This document shows, piece by piece, positions 1 to 7,787 of a DNA stretch of 64,000 nucleotides; within the stretch, counting starts at the first letter, position 1; every line of letters begins with the position of its first letter. The stretch is from JAUYQR01 sp031415015 (GTDB lineage: Bacteria; Pseudomonadota; Alphaproteobacteria; Rhodobacterales; Rhodobacteraceae), in assembly GCA_031415015.1 (NCBI GenBank), contig JANOQT010000044.1, positions 62,001 to 126,000 of the forward strand, given 5' to 3'. A model generated the notes under the pieces. The model saw only the letters and a program-made list of their open reading frames with translations. It ran no database searches and was not told the DNA's origin. A program made the translations under genes and the position numbers.

Positions 1-2
1 AC

Positions 3-266
3 GATTGCGTGCGGCTGGTGACGGCGGCGCTGACTGCGCCAGAAGTGGGGTTCACCGTGTCTTTCGGCATGTCGGACAATGCCGTAAAGCCTGTCGACAA
101 CCATTTGGCCGATCACCTTGGCTTCCACCCGCAGGACAACACCGAACGGTTTCGCGCAAGCATAGAGTCTATCACCCCCGCGCCCGATCCGAACGCCGCC
201 GCCGTGCAGTGCCTTGGTGGCTGGTTCGTCGATCTGGGCCATCCCGATGACGAGGCGAAGGCATGA
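3..266 (+). CDS. C-terminal end of an NAD-dependent epimerase/dehydratase (uronate dehydrogenase-like), cut by the window edge
   Basis: The frame is open from the first bases of the window and ends in TGA, giving about 87 residues of a C-terminus. The tail resembles the end of short-chain NAD-dependent sugar dehydrogenases of the uronate dehydrogenase type, with segments such as GFTVSFGMSDN and the closing GGWFVDLGH. Members of that group oxidise or epimerise sugars using an N-terminal Rossmann fold, which lies outside this window, so neither catalytic residues nor cofactor site can be checked. The stop overlaps the ATG of the next gene by four bases (ATGA), so the two are probably translationally coupled. 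The family call is from the C-terminus only. Confidence 0.6.
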   Translation, partial: DCVRLVTAALTAPEVGFTVSFGMSDNAVKPVDNHLADHLGFHPQDNTERFRASIESITPAPDPNAAAVQCLGGWFVDLGHPDDEAKA

Positions 267-1471
267 AAGACAACTATGACGTGGTGATCGTGGGCGGCGC
301 GGTTATCGGCTCATCGGTCGCTTACTTCCTGACGGCGAACCCGGATTTCAACGGCTCGGTGCTGGTTGTCGAACGCGATCCGTCCTATTCCAAGGCGTCA
401 ACGTCGTTGTCGGCGGCGTCGATCCGGACGCAATTCTCTAACCCGATCAACGTCCGGATCAGCCAGTTCGGCAGCGCTTTCATCCGCGATTTCGCGACAA
501 CGATGCAGGTGCCGGGTGAACCTGCGCCCGACCTCAACTTCCATCCCGGAGGCTATCTTTTCCTCGCCAATACAGCCCAACAGGAACAGGTCCTGCGCGA
601 GAATCACGCGGTCCAGCGCGCGTGCGGGGCCGATGTGGTTCTGTGGGACCAAGATGCACTTTCGAACGCGTTTCCGCATCTGGTGGCAGACGATATCCGC
701 CTCGCCTCCTACGGCCAGTCGGGTGAGGGCTGGTTTTCCAACACCGGTCTGATGAACGGCTTTCGCGCCAAGGCGCGGGCGCAAGGGGCGGAGTATGTGA
801 CGGACGAAGTGGTCGCCATCGGGCGCGCGGGCGCGGCTGTCACTTCGGTCACGCTCAGATCGGGCGTGCAAGTGCGGGCCGGGACGGTGGTCAACGCCTC
901 TGGTCCCCGTGCGGCATTGACGGCGCGGATGGCCGGGCTGGATGTGCCGGTGGAACCGCGAAAACGCACGGTTTTCGTCATCGACTGCGCGAAGACGCCG
1001 GAAGGGTCGGCGACGGTGAACAAGGGCAGGTTGCCGTTGATGATCGACCCCAGCGGCGTCTGGTGTCGCCCGGAAGGGCGCTATTTCCTGACGGGCGCGG
1101 CCCCGGTAGAGGACCCCTGCGTCGACTGGGACGACTTCGAGCCGCGTTATGACGAGTTCGAGGAGATTGTCTGGCCGGCCCTCGCCGCCCGGTCCCCCGG
1201 GTTCGAGGCGATAAAGGTGGTGAACCAATGGGCCGGGCACTACGATTTCAACACGCTGGACCACAACCTGATCGTCGGCCGCCACCCGAACGTGCGGAAT
1301 TTCATTTACGCCAACGGCTTTTCCGGCCACGGCTTGCAGCAAGGCCCTGCTGCCGGGCGCGGCGTGTCCGAGATAATCGTGTACGATGGTTTCCGGACGC
1401 TGGACCTGAGCGAGGTCGGTTATGAGCGTATTATCGCGAACCGGCCCTTTCTGGAAAAGGCAGTGATCTGA
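263..1471 (+). CDS. FAD-dependent oxidoreductase of the DAO/glycine-oxidase family
   Basis: A 402-residue protein with an N-terminal FAD-binding dinucleotide fold: hydrophobic strand followed by GGAVIGSS (residues 11-18) and an acidic residue closing the second strand (VVERD). The C-terminal part contains the NGFSGHGLQQGPAAGRG stretch typical of the D-amino-acid-oxidase superfamily, where the second half of the FAD site is completed. Family members oxidise amines such as N-methyl amino acids, glycine, proline or sarcosine in the cytoplasm; the substrate cannot be told from sequence. It overlaps the preceding dehydrogenase fragment by four bases, suggesting one catabolic operon. Length is normal for the family and there is no sign of damage. 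Confidence 0.8.
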   Translation: MKDNYDVVIVGGAVIGSSVAYFLTANPDFNGSVLVVERDPSYSKASTSLSAASIRTQFSNPINVRISQFGSAFIRDFATTMQVPGEPAPDLNFHPGGYLFLANTAQQEQVLRENHAVQRACGADVVLWDQDALSNAFPHLVADDIRLASYGQSGEGWFSNTGLMNGFRAKARAQGAEYVTDEVVAIGRAGAAVTSVTLRSGVQVRAGTVVNASGPRAALTARMAGLDVPVEPRKRTVFVIDCAKTPEGSATVNKGRLPLMIDPSGVWCRPEGRYFLTGAAPVEDPCVDWDDFEPRYDEFEEIVWPALAARSPGFEAIKVVNQWAGHYDFNTLDHNLIVGRHPNVRNFIYANGFSGHGLQQGPAAGRGVSEIIVYDGFRTLDLSEVGYERIIANRPFLEKAVI

Positions 1472-1489
1472 CTGGCTGGCAGAGCTGTC

Positions 1490-1606
1490 GTGCCCCCTTG
1501 CAGACTCGGGGGCTTCTGCGTATATCGATTGCAACAGCGGTTTCGGGGTCCACACCCGAAGCTACCGAACGATGCAGCGGGCCGCTTGGTCCGCTTTTTG
1601 TTTTTT
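1490..1606 (+). promoter_or_regulatory. Structured 5' leader of the rimP-nusA-infB operon
   Basis: The 144 bases between the oxidoreductase and rimP contain three potential hairpins. The first pairs GCCCCC (1492-1497) with GGGGGC (1508-1513) and competes with an alternative pairing GCAGA (1500-1504)/TCTGC (1515-1519). The second pairs TTCGGG (1542-1547) with CCCGAA (1555-1560). The third is the intrinsic terminator at 1577-1606. Leaders of nusA operons are known in enterobacteria to be attenuated and NusA-controlled; the same role here is inference. No metY-type tRNA gene is present. Confidence 0.45.
1577..1606 (+). terminator. Intrinsic terminator/attenuator immediately before rimP
   Basis: A 7-bp stem, GCGGGCC (1577-1583) with GGTCCGC (1588-1594) including one G-U pair, has a four-base loop and is followed by TTTTTGTTTTTT. 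It ends only ten bases before the rimP ATG. It either ends the upstream transcript or attenuates the rimP operon. Confidence 0.65.
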
Positions 1607-1615
1607 GGAATCCCG

Positions 1616-2215
1616 ATGTCCGATCTGATCGCCAAAACCGCCATTGACCGCCGCCTTGCGGACATCATCACCCCCGTGATCGAGGGGCTGGGGTTTGAAC
1701 TGGTGCGCGTGCGTCTGATGGGCGGCAAGATCCGTATCCTACAGATCATGGCCGACCGGCCGGACGGCGGGATCGGTGTCGATGAATGTGGCGATATCTC
1801 TACCGCCGTGTCCGCCGTGCTGGACGTGGAAGACCCGGTTGAAGACAACTATGTTCTGGAGGTCTCAAGCCCCGGGATCGACCGGCCGCTGACCCGGCTC
1901 AAGGATTTCGAGATGTGGAAGGGCTGGGAAGCCCGGATCGAAACGACGGAACTGATCGACGGACGTCGCCGGTTCAAGGGCACGCTGGCCGGGGCCGAGG
2001 GTGAAGAAGTGCTGATCACGCTGGAAGAAGGCACCGAAGAGGTGACCATCGGCCTGCAGTTCGACTGGCTGTCCGATGCCAAGCTGATCCTGACCGAAGA
2101 GCTGATCGCCGAAATGCTGCGCCAGAAAAAGGTGCAGGAACCGGGCGAAGGCGAGTTTGACGAAATTGTCGATGATATCGAGGGGGACGACGACGTTCCC
2201 CCGACAAAACACTGA
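1616..2215 (+). CDS. rimP: Ribosome maturation factor RimP
   Basis: A 199-residue protein that helps assemble the 30S subunit. The frame is open further upstream, but the family's start is matched by the ATG at 1616, giving a protein beginning MSDLIAKTAIDRRLADI; a GGA sits just upstream. The N-terminal domain includes GLGFELVRVRLMGG and the IDRPLTR segment (EVSSPGIDRPLTR), both characteristic of RimP, followed by the Sm-like C-terminal domain. The C-terminus carries an acidic tail. It is the first gene of the rimP-nusA-ylxR-infB operon and sits directly behind the leader terminator. Confidence 0.93.
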   Translation: MSDLIAKTAIDRRLADIITPVIEGLGFELVRVRLMGGKIRILQIMADRPDGGIGVDECGDISTAVSAVLDVEDPVEDNYVLEVSSPGIDRPLTRLKDFEMWKGWEARIETTELIDGRRRFKGTLAGAEGEEVLITLEEGTEEVTIGLQFDWLSDAKLILTEELIAEMLRQKKVQEPGEGEFDEIVDDIEGDDDVPPTKH

Positions 2216-2230
2216 CCGGGAGAGAGAGCC

Positions 2231-3832
2231 ATGGCGATTACATCGGCCAACCAGCTGGAACTTTTGCAGACCGCCGAAGCGGTGGCGCGCGAAAAGATGA
2301 TCGAACCGGAACTGGTGATCCAGGCGATGGAAGACAGCCTCGCCCGCGCCGCCAAGTCGCGCTACGGCGCGGAAATGGACATCCGCGTCAAGATCGACCG
2401 CAAGACCGGGCGGGCGTCTTTCACCCGCGTTCGCACCGTGGTCGAGGATGACGCGGTCGAGAATCACCATGCGCAGGTGACGGCCAAGCAGGCGAAAACC
2501 TGGCTGGCCGATCCGCAACTGGGCGACGAGATCATTGACGAGGTTCCCCCGGTCGATCTGGGCCGGATCGCGGCGCAATCGGCCAAACAGGTGATCCTGC
2601 AAAAGGTCCGCGAAGCCGAGCGGGATCGTCAGTACGAAGAATTCAAGGACCGCAAGGGCACCATCATCAACGGTGCCGTCAAGCGCGAGGAATACGGCAA
2701 CGTCATCGTCGATATCGGACGTGGCGAAGGCATCCTGCGCCGCAATGAAAAGATCGGCCGCGAAAGCTACCGGATCGGCGACCGCGTGCGCTGCTTCATC
2801 AAGGACGTGCGCCGCGAAGCGCGCGGCCCGCAGGTCTTCCTGTCGCGGACCGACCCGCAGTTCATGGCGGAACTGTTCAAGATGGAAGTGCCGGAGATCT
2901 ATGACGGCATCATCGAGATCAAGGCCGTCGCCCGGGATCCGGGCAGCCGCGCCAAGATCGCCGTCATCAGCTATGACAACTCGATTGACCCCGTCGGCGC
3001 TTGCGTCGGTATGCGCGGCAGCCGTGTGCAAGCGGTGGTGAACGAGTTGCAGGGCGAAAAGATCGACATCATTCCTTGGAATCAGGATCAGGCGACGTTC
3101 CTGGTGAACGCGCTGCAGCCTGCAGAAGTGTCGAAAGTGGTGATCGACGAAGAGGCCGGCAAGATCGAAGTTGTGGTGCCCGATGAGCAGCTGTCGCTGG
3201 CCATTGGCCGTCGCGGTCAGAACGTGCGGCTGGCGTCGCAGCTGACCGGCCTCGACATCGACATCATGACCGAAAGCGAAGAATCGACCCGCCGTCAGGC
3301 CGAATTTGCCGAGCGTACCAAGCTGTTCATGGACACGCTGGATGTGGACGAGATGATGGCGCAACTGCTTGTTTCCGAAGGGTTTACCAACCTCGAAGAA
3401 GTGGCTTACGTCGATCTTGACGAACTGCTGTCGATCGACGGCTTCGACGAAGGCACCGCAGGCGAATTGCAGGCCCGTGCCCGCGATTACCTTGAGGCGG
3501 CCAACACCAAGGCGATGGAAAATGCCCGCGCGATGGGTGTCGAGGACAGTCTGGTGGAATTCGAAGGCCTGACGCCGCAGATGCTGGAAGCGCTGGGTCA
3601 GGATGGGATCAAGACGCTGGAAGACTTTGCCACCTGCGCCGACTGGGAACTGGCGGGAGGCTGGACTACCGAAGGTGGCGTGCGCAAGAAAGATGAAGGC
3701 GTGCTGGAGAAGTTCGACATGAGTCTGGAAGAAGCGCAGCATCTGGTGATGACCGCGCGGGTGATGCTGGGCTGGGTGGATCCGGCCGAGCTTGAAAAGC
3801 CCGTCGCCGAAGACGCGGAGGCCGAGGTCTGA
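2231..3832 (+). CDS. nusA: Transcription termination/antitermination factor NusA
   Basis: A 533-residue RNA-polymerase-associated factor that controls pausing, termination and antitermination. It starts at an ATG with a GGGAGAGAG ribosome site. The order is as expected: N-terminal polymerase-binding domain (about 1-125), S1 domain (about 135-200), two KH domains (about 230-345, with VGACVGMRGSRVQ and LAIGRRGQNVRLA as the GxxG loops), then two helical C-terminal repeats of the alpha/gammaproteobacterial type (about 360-515) and an acidic end. It lies 15 bases after rimP and before ylxR, the standard operon order. Confidence 0.96.
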   Translation: MAITSANQLELLQTAEAVAREKMIEPELVIQAMEDSLARAAKSRYGAEMDIRVKIDRKTGRASFTRVRTVVEDDAVENHHAQVTAKQAKTWLADPQLGDEIIDEVPPVDLGRIAAQSAKQVILQKVREAERDRQYEEFKDRKGTIINGAVKREEYGNVIVDIGRGEGILRRNEKIGRESYRIGDRVRCFIKDVRREARGPQVFLSRTDPQFMAELFKMEVPEIYDGIIEIKAVARDPGSRAKIAVISYDNSIDPVGACVGMRGSRVQAVVNELQGEKIDIIPWNQDQATFLVNALQPAEVSKVVIDEEAGKIEVVVPDEQLSLAIGRRGQNVRLASQLTGLDIDIMTESEESTRRQAEFAERTKLFMDTLDVDEMMAQLLVSEGFTNLEEVAYVDLDELLSIDGFDEGTAGELQARARDYLEAANTKAMENARAMGVEDSLVEFEGLTPQMLEALGQDGIKTLEDFATCADWELAGGWTTEGGVRKKDEGVLEKFDMSLEEAQHLVMTARVMLGWVDPAELEKPVAEDAEAEV

Positions 3833-3856
3833 TTTCAGACCTCGGAAACCCAGCGC

Positions 3857-4492
3857 ATGACGCGCGGCGGCCGGGAAAAAGATCAGGACGAACCGGAACG
3901 CAAGTGCATTGCGACCGGGGAAAGCCAGCCGAAAGCGGGTCTGATCCGCTTTTGCCTGGACCCCGAAGGCGTGGTGACACCCGATATTCTGGGTAAGCTG
4001 CCCGGACGCGGCTTTTATGTCTGCGCCGACCGGGCCGCGATTGAAAAGGCGGCGAAGAAGGGTCTGTTCAGCCGCGCCGCCCGCCAGCCGGTCAAAGTGC
4101 CGGACGGGCTCGCCGATCTGGTCGAGGATCTGTTGACCCGGCGGGTGATTGATCTGGTCAGCATGGCGCGCAAGGCAAGTGGCGCTGTGATGGGTTATGA
4201 AAAGGTCAAGGACTGGCTGGTCAAGGGCAAGGCGGTCACGCTGATGCAGGCCAGCGACGGGTCGGAACGCGGCAAGACCAAGCTGCATCCGCCCGAACGT
4301 GACGGCGGTTTCATTGGTGTTTTGACCGCCGGGGAATTGGGTTTGGCATTCGGCCGCGAACGTGCGATACACGCCGCGCTTGCCGCTGGTGGACTCAGAA
4401 CCCGTGTTGTAGAGGAAGCGGCAAGGCTGGCCGGTATGCGAGGGCATTCCGGTAAGCAGGACGGCGGCGAGACCGCCATGAAGGATACGTAG
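3857..4492 (+). CDS. ylxR: YlxR/RnpM-type RNA-binding protein fused to an L7Ae-like domain
   Basis: A 211-residue protein with an N-terminal DUF448 (YlxR) domain, recognisable by RKCIATGESQPKAGLIRF (residues 16-33) and GRGFYVC, joined to a C-terminal L7Ae/L30e-like segment (about 90-195, including LVSMARKASGAVMGYEKV). In alphaproteobacteria these two parts are usually one protein between nusA and infB, as here. YlxR homologues in Gram-positives modulate RNase P; the role in alphaproteobacteria is less certain. It sits 24 bases after nusA and five bases before infB. Confidence 0.88.
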   Translation: MTRGGREKDQDEPERKCIATGESQPKAGLIRFCLDPEGVVTPDILGKLPGRGFYVCADRAAIEKAAKKGLFSRAARQPVKVPDGLADLVEDLLTRRVIDLVSMARKASGAVMGYEKVKDWLVKGKAVTLMQASDGSERGKTKLHPPERDGGFIGVLTAGELGLAFGRERAIHAALAAGGLRTRVVEEAARLAGMRGHSGKQDGGETAMKDT

Positions 4493-4497
4493 GACGC

Positions 4498-7086
4498 ATG
4501 AGCGATACAGACGGCAAGAAGCCTCTTGGCCTTGGTGGTGGTGCCCCCCGTTCCGGACAGGTGAAGCAAAGCTTCAGCCATGGCCGGACGAAGAGTGTTG
4601 TGGTTGAGACGAAGCGCAAACGCGTGGTTGTGCCGGCGGCCAAGCCGGGAACCCCAACTGTCAATGCCACTGGTGCATCCACAACCTATGGTGACCCGTC
4701 AAAGCGGCCAGCCGGCATCTCTGATGCCGAAATGGAACGCCGCATGACAGCTCTGCGCGCCGCCAAGGCGCGCGAAGCCGAAGATGCTGTCCGTCGCGCC
4801 GAAGAAGACAAGGTGCGCGAAGAAGACCGGGCCCGCCGCCGCGAAGAGATTGAAACCAAAGACCGTGAAGACCGCGCCCGCGAAGAAGCGCGGCGTCTGA
4901 AGGTCGAAGAAGACGCCCGCGTTGCACGCGAAGAGGCGGCCGCCAAGATTGCTGCCGCCGACGCCCGCAAGGCCGATGTGCTGGGCACCCGGTCGCGGTC
5001 CACAACGCCGCCGCCAGCAACGACCGCAAAGGCGGGCGAAGCGACAAAAGCCGCCGCAGCACCTGCGTCAGCAGATGAACCTCGTGGCCCGCCGTCGTCC
5101 AAGCCCGGCCTTGCCCCGCGCAAGACCGAACGCGAACGGGATGCGGAACGCGACCGGGGTGCCAAGCGCACCACGGCTGATGACGCGCGCCGCACCGGCA
5201 AACTGACGCTGAACGATGCGCTGGCGGGCGAAGGCGGGCGGACCCGCAGCCTTGCCGCGATGAAGCGCAAGCAGGAAAAGGCGCGTGCCAAGGCGCTGGG
5301 TCTGGGCCAGAAGGCTGAAAAGCAGGTGCGCGACGTGCAGCTGCCGGAAACCATCGTGGTCAGCGAACTGGCGAACCGGATGGCCGAACGCGCCGCCGAC
5401 GTTGTCAAATCGCTGATGAAGATGGGCCTGATGGTCACGATGAACCAGGCCATCGACGCCGACACAGCCGAACTGGTGATCGAAGAGTTTGGCCACAAAG
5501 CGGTCCGCGTGTCGGATGCCGATGTGGAACAAGTCATCGACACTGTCCGCGACAGCGACGAAAACCTGATTCCGCGCCCACCGATCGTTACGATCATGGG
5601 CCACGTCGACCACGGCAAGACCAGCCTGCTGGACGCGATCCGTCATGCCAACGTGGTTTCCGGCGAAGCGGGCGGGATCACGCAGCACATCGGTGCCTAT
5701 CAGGTGACGACCGACACCGGGGCTGTGATCAGCTTCCTCGACACGCCCGGCCACGCGGCCTTTACCTCGATGCGCTCTCGTGGCGCGCAGGTCACTGATA
5801 TCGTGGTGCTGGTGGTTGCCGCTGACGACGCGGTGATGCCGCAGACGATTGAAGCGATTGCCCACGCGAAAGCGGCTAAAGTGCCGATGATCGTGGCGAT
5901 CAACAAGGTCGACAAGCACGGTGCCGATCCGCAAAAGGTGCGGACGGACCTGTTGCAGCACGAAGTGGTTGTCGAAGCCATGTCGGGCGACGTGCAGGAC
6001 GTGGAGGTTTCGGCCAAGACCGGCAAAGGCATCGACCAGCTTCTGGAAGCGATTGCCCTGCAGGCCGAGATTCTGGAACTCCGCGCCAACCCGAACCGGG
6101 CGGCCTCCGGTGCGGTGATCGAAGCCAAGCTGGACGTGGGCCGTGGCCCTGTGGCGACGGTTCTGGTGCAGAACGGTACGCTGCGCAAAGGCGACATCTT
6201 TGTCGTGGGCGAACAGTGGGGCAAGGTCCGCGCGCTGATCAACGATCAGGGTGTCACGATCACCGAAGCCGGGCCGTCGGTTCCGGTCGAAGTGCTGGGT
6301 CTGTCTGGCACTCCGTCGGCAGGTGACACGCTTAACGTGGTGGAAACCGAAGCGCAGGCGCGCGAGATCGCGACCTACCGCGAAAAGGCCGCCAAGGACA
6401 AACGCGCCGCAGCCGGGGCCGCGACCACGCTGGAACAGCTGATGGCCAAGGCAAAGGCCGACCAGTCGGTGTCGGAACTGCCGATTCTGGTCAAGGCCGA
6501 TGTGCAGGGCTCTGCCGAAGCCATTGTTCAGGCGATGGCAAAGATCGGCAACGAAGAGGTACGCGTCCGCGTGCTGCATTCCGGCGTCGGGGCGATCACC
6601 GACACGGATGTGGGTCTGGCCGAAGCCAGCGGCGCGCCGATCATCGGCTTCAACGTGCGGGCCAATGCGTCGGCCCGTCAGTCGGCCAACCAGAAGGGGG
6701 TCGAGATTCGCTATTACTCGATCATCTATGATCTGGTCGATGACATCAAAGCCGCTGCCTCGGGCCTGCTGAAAGCCGAAGTGCGCGAGACGTTTATCGG
6801 CTACGCGACGATCAAGGAAGTGTTCAAGGTTACGGGCATCGGTCAGGTTGCCGGCTGTCTGGTGACCGAAGGTGTCGCGCGCCGGTCGGCGGGCGTGCGT
6901 TTGCTGCGCGATTCGGTGGTGATCCACGAGGGCACTCTGAAGACGCTGAAACGCTTCAAGGACGAAGTGAAGGAAGTGCAGTCGGGTCAGGAATGCGGCA
7001 TGGCGTTCGAGCGTTACGAAGACATCCGCGAAGGCGATGTCATCGAGATTTTCGAGCGCGAAGAAGTGCAGCGCACGCTGGCCTGA
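4498..7086 (+). CDS. infB: Translation initiation factor IF-2
   Basis: An 862-residue GTPase that places initiator tRNA on the 30S subunit. A long charged, coiled-coil-rich N-terminal region (about 80-250, Arg/Glu/Ala rich) precedes the conserved core. The G domain shows GHVDHGKT (about 368-375), DTPGH (about 416) and NKVD (about 469), followed by domains II-IV ending near EREEVQRTLA. Length and order are normal for alphaproteobacteria. It is the last gene of the rimP operon and is followed within about 20 bases by a strong intrinsic-type hairpin. Confidence 0.97.
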   Translation: MSDTDGKKPLGLGGGAPRSGQVKQSFSHGRTKSVVVETKRKRVVVPAAKPGTPTVNATGASTTYGDPSKRPAGISDAEMERRMTALRAAKAREAEDAVRRAEEDKVREEDRARRREEIETKDREDRAREEARRLKVEEDARVAREEAAAKIAAADARKADVLGTRSRSTTPPPATTAKAGEATKAAAAPASADEPRGPPSSKPGLAPRKTERERDAERDRGAKRTTADDARRTGKLTLNDALAGEGGRTRSLAAMKRKQEKARAKALGLGQKAEKQVRDVQLPETIVVSELANRMAERAADVVKSLMKMGLMVTMNQAIDADTAELVIEEFGHKAVRVSDADVEQVIDTVRDSDENLIPRPPIVTIMGHVDHGKTSLLDAIRHANVVSGEAGGITQHIGAYQVTTDTGAVISFLDTPGHAAFTSMRSRGAQVTDIVVLVVAADDAVMPQTIEAIAHAKAAKVPMIVAINKVDKHGADPQKVRTDLLQHEVVVEAMSGDVQDVEVSAKTGKGIDQLLEAIALQAEILELRANPNRAASGAVIEAKLDVGRGPVATVLVQNGTLRKGDIFVVGEQWGKVRALINDQGVTITEAGPSVPVEVLGLSGTPSAGDTLNVVETEAQAREIATYREKAAKDKRAAAGAATTLEQLMAKAKADQSVSELPILVKADVQGSAEAIVQAMAKIGNEEVRVRVLHSGVGAITDTDVGLAEASGAPIIGFNVRANASARQSANQKGVEIRYYSIIYDLVDDIKAAASGLLKAEVRETFIGYATIKEVFKVTGIGQVAGCLVTEGVARRSAGVRLLRDSVVIHEGTLKTLKRFKDEVKEVQSGQECGMAFERYEDIREGDVIEIFEREEVQRTLA

Positions 7087-7104
7087 TAAAGGCGCAAGAT
7101 TGCA

Positions 7105-7131
7105 AAAGGCCGGGGCATCGTCCCGGCCTTT
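7105..7131 (+). terminator. Terminator of the rimP-infB operon
   Basis: AAAGGCCGGG pairs perfectly with CCCGGCCTTT around a seven-base loop, starting about 18 bases after the infB stop. The A-rich and T-rich arms make it usable in both directions; the convergent small gene at 7141-7281 ends just beyond it. Confidence 0.8.
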
Positions 7132-7140
7132 GTCGTTCGG

Positions 7141-7281
7141 TCAGGCTGCGCGCAATGAGGGAACCGGCGTCCCGGCGTAGGTCTTGTCATCGACGCGGAC
7201 GATCATCCGACCGTCCGGAGTTTTGCCGACGACAAGTCCCTGAATGGAAACACAGCTTCCCACAGTGATGGTGCGCAACAT
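7141..7281 (-). CDS. Small conserved-looking protein of 46 residues, function unknown
   Basis: On the minus strand an ATG at 7281 opens an uninterrupted 46-codon frame that begins MLRTITVGSCVSIQGLVVG and ends PVPSLRAA before TGA. The composition is protein-like: alternating hydrophobic beta-type residues, with two short strand-like halves around GKTPDGRMIVRV, suggesting a small beta-barrel or SH3-like fold. A modest GGGGCAG lies upstream. It ends ten bases from the infB terminator, which could serve as its own terminator. I do not recognise a family; similar tiny proteins seem familiar from Rhodobacteraceae, but that is memory, not a search. Confidence 0.5.
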   Translation of the reverse strand: MLRTITVGSCVSIQGLVVGKTPDGRMIVRVDDKTYAGTPVPSLRAA

Positions 7282-7388
7282 TCTGTCTGCCCCGAATAAA
7301 ACCACACAAGGATTGGTTGCAAGTCAGACAACAGCAAAGGCAAGTGCAAGTCTAGTCATCATTCCGACATATTTCTGAAATGCGCGGA

Positions 7389-7787
7389 TCAAAGCCAGTC
7401 GCGCAGGATCGGGATCAGGGGCAGATCGGCTGGGGGCATCGGGTACTCCCGCAGGGCTGTGGGCTTGACCCAGGCCAGCCGCTGACCCTCGCGTCCCTGC
7501 GCGATTCCATGCCACCGACGACAGGCGAACAGCGGCATCAAAAGGTGAAAATCCGGGTAGCTATGGCTGGCAAAGGTCAGGGGCGCCAGGCAACTGGACC
7601 AGGTGTCGATGCCAAGCTCTTCCTTCAACTCGCGGATCAGCGCGACCTCGGGCGTCTCGCCCGCCTCCACTTTGCCACCGGGAAATTCCCACAATCCCGC
7701 CAACGACTTGCCCTCTGGCCGCTGTGCCAGCAAAACGCGGCCGTCCGCGTCGATCAGCGCCACGGCAGAAACAAGCAGCGTCTTCAC
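7389..7787 (-). CDS. mutT: 8-oxo-dGTP diphosphatase MutT (Nudix hydrolase)
   Basis: A 132-residue Nudix protein that removes oxidised guanine nucleotides before they enter DNA. The Nudix box is complete: GGKVEAGETPEVALIREL followed by KEELGI (about residues 36-60). The WEFPGGK entry and the short C-terminal domain rich in Leu/Pro match the MutT group rather than other Nudix enzymes. The ATG overlaps the argJ stop by four bases, so mutT is the last gene of an argJ-mutT transcript. This argJ-mutT pairing is common in Rhodobacterales. Confidence 0.9.
   Translation of the reverse strand: MKTLLVSAVALIDADGRVLLAQRPEGKSLAGLWEFPGGKVEAGETPEVALIRELKEELGIDTWSSCLAPLTFASHSYPDFHLLMPLFACRRWHGIAQGREGQRLAWVKPTALREYPMPPADLPLIPILRDWL

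Noticed and set aside
1501..1576. Possible metY-type tRNA before rimP, as in enterobacteria
   Set aside because: The hairpins do not form a cloverleaf and there is no T-loop GTTCRANNC element or CCA end.
1865..4447. 860-codon open frame on the minus strand opposite nusA/ylxR
   Set aside because: It is the antisense shadow of nusA and ylxR in GC-rich DNA; its His/Phe/Leu-rich sequence has no family features, whereas the plus-strand genes are unmistakable.
5068..6927. Long minus-strand frame opposite infB
   Set aside because: Antisense shadow with low-complexity His/Arg/Asp composition and no ribosome site.
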